DNA of 7,277 nucleotides from NCBI GenBank assembly GCA_041601535.1, contig JBFIHZ010000204.1:1-7277 (forward strand), written 5' to 3'. The notes under the pieces are model-generated. The model was given only the letters and a program-made list of their open reading frames with translations, did not search any database and had not been told where the DNA came from. Origin of the DNA: JBFIHZ01 sp041601535. GTDB taxonomy: Bacteria > Pseudomonadota > Gammaproteobacteria > Xanthomonadales > SZUA-36. Positions 1 to 4,009 of this stretch are shown here, piece after piece. Numbering within the stretch: position 1 is the stretch's first letter; the number at the start of each line of letters is the position of its first letter. The position numbers and the translations under genes are program-made.

Positions 1-10
1 CCACCTCTCC
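1..10 (-). tRNA. 5' end of a tRNA-Ser gene cut by the window edge
   Basis: Read on the minus strand these bases are GGAGAGGTGG, identical to the first ten bases of the tRNA-Ser half at 156-192 and typical of the acceptor stem of bacterial tRNA-Ser(UGA). The leader in front of it (11-90) is also the same as the leader in front of 156-192. The rest of the gene lies left of the window, so whether this copy is intact cannot be seen. The simplest reading is that this is the functional gene and the copy at 156-192 is a broken duplicate. Confidence 0.6.
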
Positions 11-30
11 TAAACTGATTTTGTGCGTGT

Positions 31-43
31 TCTGCTTATTCTA
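31..43 (-). promoter_or_regulatory. Possible -10 box for the tRNA-Ser gene
   Basis: On the minus strand 43-38 reads TAGAAT, five of six matches to TATAAT. It would start transcription near 31, about 20 bases before the tRNA 5' end at 10, a normal distance for a tRNA leader. No recognisable -35 box lies 16-18 bases upstream; that stretch is occupied by the hairpin at 56-72. The box is unchanged in the second leader (220-225). Confidence 0.35.
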
Positions 44-55
44 CCGTGTCACCTA

Positions 56-72
56 GCAGGCCTGCGGCCTGC
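56..72. repeat. GC-rich hairpin, GGCCTGCGGCC family, copy 1
   Basis: A perfect 7-base-pair stem, GCAGGCC / GGCCTGC, closes on a three-base TGC loop. The core GGCCTGCGGCC recurs at 119-129 and 241-251. There is no run of T on either side, so it is not a typical intrinsic terminator. It sits just upstream of the possible tRNA-Ser -10 box. Confidence 0.7.
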
Positions 73-104
73 ACTTGCTGGTTTTGGCTCGCACTTCCTG
101 TGCT

Positions 105-130
105 CGGGGCTTCGCCCCGGCCTGCGGCCG
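105..130. repeat. Two adjoining GC-rich hairpins between the tRNA copies
   Basis: The first stem is CGGGGC / GCCCCG with a TTC loop (105-119). The second is CGGCC / GGCCG with a TGC loop (118-130) and carries the same GGCCTGCGGCC core as 59-69. The two share a base pair's worth of sequence at 118-119, so they are probably alternative folds. They lie in the 65-base stretch (91-155) that separates the broken tRNA from the next leader. Read on the minus strand they could stop or stabilise a transcript from the broken tRNA, but no T run follows. Confidence 0.65.
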
Positions 131-155
131 CCGTTCTTATGCTCCTGGCAACGAA

Positions 156-192
156 TCAAGACCAGTGCATTCAACCGCTCTGCCACCTCTCC
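156..192 (-). pseudogene. Truncated tRNA-Ser(UGA): 5' half only, ending at the anticodon
   Basis: On the minus strand this 37-base piece has the ordered parts of a bacterial tRNA-Ser: acceptor strand GGAGAGG, a D arm closed by GCA/TGC around AGCGGTTGAA, then the anticodon-stem strand CTGGT and loop bases CT followed by TGA. After the anticodon the expected continuation is missing: no stem partner ACCAG in place, no long variable arm, no T arm with GGTTCGAATCC and no closing CCTCTCC. The following sequence is unrelated. It therefore cannot form a tRNA. Its upstream leader (193-272) is nearly identical to that of the copy at the window's left edge, so it arose by duplication or recombination of that gene. 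It may still be transcribed. Confidence 0.82.
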
Positions 193-272
193 TAAACTGA
201 TTTTGTGCGTGTTCTGCTTATTCTACCGTGTCACCCAGCAGGCCTGCGGCCTGCACTCGCTGGTTTTGGCTC
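183..272. repeat. Direct repeat copy 2: leader of the broken tRNA-Ser
   Basis: This is the second copy of the block at 1-90, two mismatches in 90 bases. The -10-like TAGAAT (225-220, minus strand) and the hairpin at 238-254 are both kept. Similarity ends at about 272: beyond it the sequence (CTGCCAGC...) no longer resembles the sequence after base 90. High identity in non-coding DNA suggests a recent event or ongoing exchange between the copies. Confidence 0.92.
238..254. repeat. GC-rich hairpin, GGCCTGCGGCC family, copy in the second leader
   Basis: Same 7-base-pair stem and TGC loop as at 56-72, because it lies inside the duplicated leader. A degenerate relative, GGCC-TGAT-GGCC, follows at 332-343. 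Confidence 0.7.
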
Positions 273-579
273 TGCCAGCTCTGCTGAACCGGTTGTGCTG
301 AATATTGTCTATTATAACGTGCCACTCGACAGGCCTGATGGCCGGGGGATATGACACTGAGGCGCGCAAGAATACATGAAAATTGCGCTGTGCTCCAGCC
401 CCGGCGGTTTAACTGTGCAACAGGGTGGTCTTTGGGCTAAAGTATGCCTACTTGAAGCGGCCTGAAGCGTCCCAAACTATGTATTATCGGTGCGCTGCTC
501 AAGACCTGGCCCGGGTATTTTCCAGGCCATGCGGGCAACGAGACACCTCAACCGGTTTGAACAGGAGTTCGATGAATCG
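273..579. other. Region without a convincing gene, upstream of yccA
   Basis: I see no RNA gene and no supported protein gene here. On the minus strand 316-311 reads TATAAT, a perfect -10 box facing the tRNA copies, but no -35 box lies at the right distance. A 29-codon open frame runs from ATG at 376 to TGA at 463-465 without a good ribosome binding site. The yccA frame itself stays open back to a GTG at 490, but that extension does not look like the family's N-terminus. On the plus strand TATTAT at 482-487 could be a -10 box for yccA; the nearest -35-like TTGAAG (452-457) is 24 bases away, too far. AGGAG at 563-567 is the likely yccA ribosome binding site. Confidence 0.5.
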
Positions 580-1251
580 ATGAACAACCAGGTATATAAC
601 GTATCCACCGCCAGCCGTTTACCCACGGTAACGGTCAACCGCGTGTTGCGTAACACCTATGCCTTGCTCGCCATGCTGTTTGTGTTTGGCGCGGTGACGG
701 CCTACCTCTCGGCCAATTTGGGTTTACGGATTGGCTTTTTCCCCTTTCTGATCGGTATTTTCGGCTTGTCATTCGCCATTAATGCCACGCGTAACAGTGC
801 CTGGGGCCTGGTCTTTGCTTTTGCGTTTTCCGGCTTCCTGGGCGTGGTGACCGGCACCAATGTCAACGCGGCGCTGTACATGTATGGCAATGGCGCGGAA
901 CTGGTAGGCGGGGCCTTTGCCCTGACGGCCGGTATCTTCTTCGCGCTGTCCGCTTACGCGATGACCACCAAGCGGGATTTCAGCGGCATGTTCGCCTTCC
1001 TGGGCGTGGGCACGCTGGCCATTATTGGCGCCTTTATCCTGAATTATTTTCTGGCCATTCCGGCGCTGGCGCTGGCCCTGTCCACCATGGTCATCCTGCT
1101 GGCTTCCGGCTGGATCATCTGGCAGACCCAGATGATCGTGCGCGGCGGACAGACCAATTACATCCTGGCTGCCACCGGCCTGCTGGCGGATATCTTTGTG
1201 CTGTTCAATAACCTGCTGGCCCTGCTGGGCTTCGGCTTTGGTGACGACTGA
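580..1251 (+). CDS. yccA: Bax inhibitor-1/YccA family inner-membrane protein
   Basis: The product is a 223-residue, very hydrophobic protein with about seven membrane spans, the size and shape of the YccA branch of the Bax inhibitor-1 (TMBIM) family. Family signatures include VLRNTYALL (22-30), AFAFSGFLG (80-88), SAYAMTTKRDFSGM (124-137) and, near the C-terminus, GGQTNYILA (189-197) followed by LFNNLLALLGF (208-218). In E. coli, YccA binds the membrane protease FtsH and slows its degradation of SecY; a similar role here is inferred. I chose ATG 580 because the family's core starts soon after it and AGGAG lies at 563-567, though 12 bases is a rather long spacer. An in-frame GTG at 490 would add 30 atypical residues. 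One of the two aspartates that sense pH in the Bacillus homologue YetJ appears to be Gln182; the other may be Asp204. The gene is alone on its strand and ends at a terminator. Confidence 0.9.
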   Translation: MNNQVYNVSTASRLPTVTVNRVLRNTYALLAMLFVFGAVTAYLSANLGLRIGFFPFLIGIFGLSFAINATRNSAWGLVFAFAFSGFLGVVTGTNVNAALYMYGNGAELVGGAFALTAGIFFALSAYAMTTKRDFSGMFAFLGVGTLAIIGAFILNYFLAIPALALALSTMVILLASGWIIWQTQMIVRGGQTNYILAATGLLADIFVLFNNLLALLGFGFGDD

Positions 1252-1270
1252 CAGCAAAACGCAGTAAACC

Positions 1271-1300
1271 AAAAGGCCCGCTGATGCGGGCCTTTTTTTT
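1271..1300 (+). terminator. Intrinsic terminator of yccA, possibly bidirectional
   Basis: AAAAGGCCCGC (1271-1281) pairs perfectly with GCGGGCCTTTT (1286-1296) around a TGAT loop, giving an 11-base-pair stem, and T runs from 1293 to 1300. It starts 20 bases after the yccA stop. Read from the other strand the same stem is followed by only four T, so it could also end serS transcripts, less efficiently, about 145 bases past the serS stop. No better terminator for serS is visible. Confidence 0.93.
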
Positions 1301-1427
1301 GCCTGTCCAATTAACTCTTGGGCGGGCTGCGGCGGCACAGACCGACACGCACCAGCGCCTGTGATGCTCCGCCCCCGGTAGCGCGGAAGCGGTCGAATCA
1401 CACCCGCCTGATACCCTCGTCAGCCGC

Positions 1428-1441
1428 CCTGATGCATCAGG
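1428..1441. repeat. 14-base perfect palindrome just after the serS stop
   Basis: CCTGATGCATCAGG is a perfect inverted repeat without a loop, one base from the serS stop codon (1443-1445, minus strand). It has no T run, so it is not an intrinsic terminator by itself. It could be a dimeric protein site or an mRNA 3'-end structure; nothing in the window decides between them. Confidence 0.5.
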
Positions 1442-1442
1442 T

Positions 1443-2723
1443 TCACGCGGCGGGAATGGTTTCCTGTCCGCCCATGTACGCTTGCAGCACCTTGGGAATG
1501 CGTACCGAGCCATCGCGTTGCTGGTAGTTCTCCAGCACCGCGATCAGGGTGCGGCCCACCGCCAGGCCGGAGCCGTTCAGGGTATGCACCAGTTCGGGCT
1601 TGCCGGTGTCCGGATTGCGGAAACGGGCTTTCATGCGGCGTGACTGGAAATCGGTGCACACGCTGCAGGATGAAATCTCGCGGTAGGCGCCCTGCCCCGG
1701 CAGCCACACTTCCAGGTCGTGGGTCTTCGCCGCGGCAAAGCCCATATCGCCGGTGCACAGCAGCATCACGCGGTAAGGCAATTCCAGCCGCTGCAGTATC
1801 ACCTCGGCATGGCCGGTGAGTTCGTCCAGCGCGGCGCTGGAGGTGTCCGGGTGCACGATCTGCACCAATTCCACTTTCTCGAACTGGTGCTGGCGGATCA
1901 TGCCGCGGGTATCGCGTCCGTAGGAACCCGCCTCGCGGCGGAAACACGGCGTTTGCGAGGTCATGCGCAGCGGTAACTGGCTGGCCTCGAGGATTTCGTC
2001 CGCCACCAGGTTGGTCATCGGCACTTCGGCGGTGGGAATCAAATAGCGCGGCGATTCATCGGTGGTGGCAAAGGCATCCTCGCCGAACTTGGGCAACTGG
2101 CCGGTACCGGTCATGGTTTCCGCGTTCACCAGGTACGGCAGGTAAACCTCGGTATAACCGTGTTCCTGGGTGTGGGTGTCCAGCATGAATTGCGCCAGGG
2201 CCCGGTGCAGCCGCGACAACTGGCCTTTCAGCACGGTAAAGCGCGCGCCAGCCAGCTTGGCGGCCGATTCGGCATCCATCAGGCCGTTGCCCTCGCCCAG
2301 CGCCACGTGGTCGCGCGGCTCGAAATCAAACTCCGGAGGCTCACCCCAGCGGCGCAATTCCTGGTTATCGTCCTCGCTGCTGCCGGCCGGCACCTCCGGT
2401 AAGGCCAGGTTGGGCATTTCCAGCGCCCAGGCCTGCTGCTGTTCCTTCACCGCGGCGAACTCTGCTTCGGCACCGGAAAGCTCATCACCCAGGCTTTTCA
2501 CCTGCTCCAGCAGGGGCTGGATGTCTTCGCCCCGGGACTTGGCCATGCCTATTTTTTTGGCGTCCTGGTTCTTGCGGTTTTGCAGCTCCTGCATGTGGAT
2601 CTGCAGCGCTTTGCGCCGCTCTTCCAGTTCGGTCCAGGCGGCCACGTCCAGCGTGTACCCCCGCTGTTGCAAGGCCTGGGCGACGCCTTCGGCGTTTATT
2701 CTGAGGTGTTGTGGATCTAGCAT
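1443..2723 (-). CDS. serS: Seryl-tRNA synthetase
   Basis: SerS is a cytoplasmic class II aminoacyl-tRNA synthetase that uses ATP to attach serine to tRNA-Ser (and tRNA-Sec). At 426 residues it has the usual length. Residues about 28-105 are charged and heptad-like, matching the long antiparallel coiled coil that grips the tRNA-Ser variable arm. The catalytic core follows: motif 1 around VYLPYLVN (193-200), the serine-binding TAEVP (231-235), motif 2 starting FRREAGSYGRDTRG (261-274) with HQFEKVE (279-285), REISSCSVCTDFQSRRM (348-364), and motif 3 GSGLAVGRTLIAVLENYQ (384-401) with the ATP-binding Arg391. ATG at 2723 gives the normal N-terminus MLDPQHLR, though the bases before it offer only a poor ribosome binding site. 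The gene follows crcB after 145 bases and ends convergently with yccA. Copies of a tRNA-Ser gene lie about 1.3 kb away. Confidence 0.98.
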   Translation of the reverse strand: MLDPQHLRINAEGVAQALQQRGYTLDVAAWTELEERRKALQIHMQELQNRKNQDAKKIGMAKSRGEDIQPLLEQVKSLGDELSGAEAEFAAVKEQQQAWALEMPNLALPEVPAGSSEDDNQELRRWGEPPEFDFEPRDHVALGEGNGLMDAESAAKLAGARFTVLKGQLSRLHRALAQFMLDTHTQEHGYTEVYLPYLVNAETMTGTGQLPKFGEDAFATTDESPRYLIPTAEVPMTNLVADEILEASQLPLRMTSQTPCFRREAGSYGRDTRGMIRQHQFEKVELVQIVHPDTSSAALDELTGHAEVILQRLELPYRVMLLCTGDMGFAAAKTHDLEVWLPGQGAYREISSCSVCTDFQSRRMKARFRNPDTGKPELVHTLNGSGLAVGRTLIAVLENYQQRDGSVRIPKVLQAYMGGQETIPAA

Positions 2724-2743
2724 GATTTGGCTTGCCGGTGAAA

Positions 2744-2779
2744 ACCACGCATTGTACCGCTTGCGCGGCGGATTTTCTG
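2744..2779 (-). promoter_or_regulatory. Possible promoter of serS
   Basis: In the 145-base gap between crcB and serS the minus strand has TACAAT at 2756-2751 (five of six matches to TATAAT). Transcription would start near 2744, about 20 bases before the serS ATG. The best -35 hexamer at a 17-base spacing is CAGAAA, only three matches, so the box is weak or needs an activator. The gap is long enough that serS may not rely wholly on read-through from the ftsK-lolA-crcB group. Confidence 0.35.
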
Positions 2780-2868
2780 TAGCGCCGGATGGAATTTGCG
2801 GGATCAGCCACGGCCCGGCGGCGGAAGCCAGGTCGGGTTGCGGTTCAGGCGCTGGGCCAGGTAGCTTC

Positions 2869-3267
2869 TCAGTTGCCGGCGTGCAGCGCGCGGGCCAGCA
2901 GGAAACCCACCCAGACAGACAGCAGGCAGGCCAGCAGGGTCAGCGAGATATTCAGCCCGGCCTTGGTGAGCTGGCCTTGCTGCAGCAGTTGCAGGGTTTC
3001 AATGGAAAACGCGCTGTAGGTGGTAAAACCGCCCAGCAGGCCGGTAATCAGCAGCAGGCGGGTGATGGGCAGGCCGGCCTCGGTTTCCGGGATCAGCACC
3101 ACCAGGTAACCGATCAACAGGGAACCCAATACGTTCACCAGCAGCGTACCGTAGGGAAAGCCGTGGCCCAGCAGCTGGTGGGTGCTGGCGGCCAGCAAAT
3201 AGCGCAGGCTGGCGCCGACCGCGCCACCGGCGGCAACCGCCCCCAGCTTCACCAGCTCAGCGCTCAC
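2869..3267 (-). CDS. crcB: Fluoride ion channel CrcB/Fluc
   Basis: CrcB (Fluc) is a small inner-membrane channel that lets fluoride leave the cell; it works as an antiparallel dimer. The 132-residue product has four membrane spans and the family's signatures: GGAVGASLRY (14-23, with Arg22), GTLLVNVLGS (40-49, with the pore Asn45) and GLLGGFTTYSAFSIE (76-90), which carries the central sodium-site TT (82-83). The pore's phenylalanine pair appears as Tyr84 and Phe87, so the first position is Tyr rather than the more usual Phe. The start is GTG at 3267: its GTG overlaps the lolA TGA in a four-base GTGA, so translation is probably coupled to lolA. I see no separate promoter, and a fluoride riboswitch is not expected inside this overlap. 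rarA, which I remember lying between lolA and crcB in pseudomonads, is absent. Confidence 0.95.
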   Translation of the reverse strand: MSAELVKLGAVAAGGAVGASLRYLLAASTHQLLGHGFPYGTLLVNVLGSLLIGYLVVLIPETEAGLPITRLLLITGLLGGFTTYSAFSIETLQLLQQGQLTKAGLNISLTLLACLLSVWVGFLLARALHAGN

Positions 3268-3932
3268 CGCCCGCCATCGGCCGCTGCGGCCGGGCTCATG
3301 TCGCCAATCACGTCCACGCCCGGCGGCGGGGTGAAGCGGAACAGTTCGGCGTCCAGATCCTGGTTGCGCTCGAGTGCGTCAAAATGGATTTCGGTGCGCA
3401 GGCCAAAGGCATCTTCCATCGCCATCATGCGCAGTTCATTGTCCTGCAGGCCCAGCAACACGCGGTCAAATTCAGACTCAGCACTGCGCGAGCGCAGTTC
3501 CAGCAGGTCCAGGCCTTCGAAGTTGCCGGTCTCGCGCACTTCAAACTGCTCGTCCAGGCGTCCGATATCGGTCAGCAGGCTGAGCGGTGAGTCGGTGGCA
3601 AAGTCCGTCTGGGGCTTGACCGTGACCTGTTCCAGCACTTCATCGTAAATATAGATATGGCTGCCATCCGCCACCACCAGTTCCGGAAAATCACCGCCGT
3701 ATTCCCAGCGGATAAAATGCGGCTGGCTCAGCCACACCCGGCCTTCGCTCTGGTCTTCAATGCGCCCTTCCGAGGTCAGCACGCGCTGCTGGAAATGCGC
3801 GGTCAATGACGTCATGCCCTCGGCGAACTGCAACAATTGCGCACGGCCGGTGGCATCCTGTGCCCACAGTGGGCCAACCTGGCTGACGGCCAGTACTACA
3901 GCCAGCATGATCATGGCTAAACGCTGCTTCAA
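3264..3932 (-). CDS. lolA: Outer-membrane lipoprotein carrier protein LolA
   Basis: LolA is the periplasmic chaperone that receives lipoproteins from the LolCDE transporter and delivers them to LolB at the outer membrane. Starting at TTG 3932 the protein has 222 residues and a standard signal peptide: basic MKQR, a hydrophobic stretch MIMLAVVLAV and a likely cut after PLWA (24). The mature part shows LolA features: LTAHFQQRV (43-51), GRVWLSQPHFIRWEY (64-78), ELVVADGSHIYIYDEVLEQVTV (within 84-105) and FRFTPPPGVDV (198-208). A short Ala/Gly-rich tail follows. GGAG at 3941-3944, eight bases upstream, supports the TTG. An in-frame ATG at 4004 with AGGA at 4014-4017 would add 24 residues and give an unusually long segment before the hydrophobic core; it cannot be excluded. 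lolA follows ftsK and overlaps crcB by four bases. Confidence 0.93.
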   Translation of the reverse strand: MKQRLAMIMLAVVLAVSQVGPLWAQDATGRAQLLQFAEGMTSLTAHFQQRVLTSEGRIEDQSEGRVWLSQPHFIRWEYGGDFPELVVADGSHIYIYDEVLEQVTVKPQTDFATDSPLSLLTDIGRLDEQFEVRETGNFEGLDLLELRSRSAESEFDRVLLGLQDNELRMMAMEDAFGLRTEIHFDALERNQDLDAELFRFTPPPGVDVIGDMSPAAAADGGR

Positions 3933-3940
3933 AATCGGTT

Positions 3941-3944
3941 CTCC
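3941..3944 (-). promoter_or_regulatory. Ribosome binding site supporting the TTG start of lolA
   Basis: GGAG on the minus strand, eight bases before TTG at 3932-3930. This spacing and the MKQR-type signal peptide it produces favour TTG over the ATG at 4004, which has its own AGGA (4014-4017) overlapping the end of ftsK. Confidence 0.55.
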
Positions 3945-3955
3945 GTGGGCTTGTC

Positions 3956-3974
3956 CGGGTGGCTCAGCCACCCG
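3956..3974. repeat. Perfect hairpin in the ftsK-lolA gap
   Basis: CGGGTGGC pairs exactly with GCCACCCG around a three-base loop (8 base pairs). It lies between the ftsK stop and the TTG start of lolA. No T run follows on the minus strand, so it should not stop transcription completely; it could slow RNA polymerase or protect the downstream mRNA after cleavage. Its presence is easier to explain if this stretch is untranslated, which again favours the TTG start. Confidence 0.6.
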
Positions 3975-4009
3975 CCTGGTTGTCTTAATGGCGGACCGCG
4001 CCATGCGGT

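Larger units (their letters stand above)
1..90. repeat. Direct repeat copy 1: tRNA-Ser start plus leader
   Basis: This block matches 183-272 at a fixed offset of 182 bases, differing only at 54/236 and 76/258 (88 of 90 identical). It holds the first ten bases of tRNA-Ser (minus strand), a conserved -10-like box and a GC-rich hairpin. The match stops at about base 90. On the left it probably continues past the window edge, because the second copy extends a further 27 bases into the tRNA (156-182). Confidence 0.92.

Noticed and set aside
80..90. AAAACCAGC on the minus strand, which could be read as the missing 3' side of the tRNA-Ser anticodon stem, making the 65 bases before it an intron in the anticodon loop.
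   Set aside because: The same bases are part of the leader repeat (also at 262-272), where no tRNA half precedes them, and no T arm or closing acceptor strand follows. The match is most likely chance.
1..272. CRISPR array.
   Set aside because: Only two repeat copies of about 90 bases are present, they contain tRNA sequence, and there is no regular short spacer pattern or cas gene.
490..579. GTG at 490 as the start of yccA.
   Set aside because: It adds 30 residues unlike the family's N-terminus; ATG 580 gives the normal length and has AGGAG upstream.
769..1401. 210-codon minus-strand frame across yccA and the terminator.
   Set aside because: It runs through the clear yccA gene and its terminator stem, and its Gln/Gly/His-rich product looks like an antisense shadow.
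2724..2868. Riboswitch or T-box in front of serS.
   Set aside because: The gap has no specifier-loop, T-box sequence or terminator-antiterminator pair that I can see, and T-boxes are not expected in Gammaproteobacteria.
2170..3648. 492-codon open frame on the plus strand across serS, crcB and lolA.
   Set aside because: It is antisense to three well-supported genes, has a Ser/Arg/Gln-rich composition typical of reversed GC-rich coding DNA, and matches no family I recognise.
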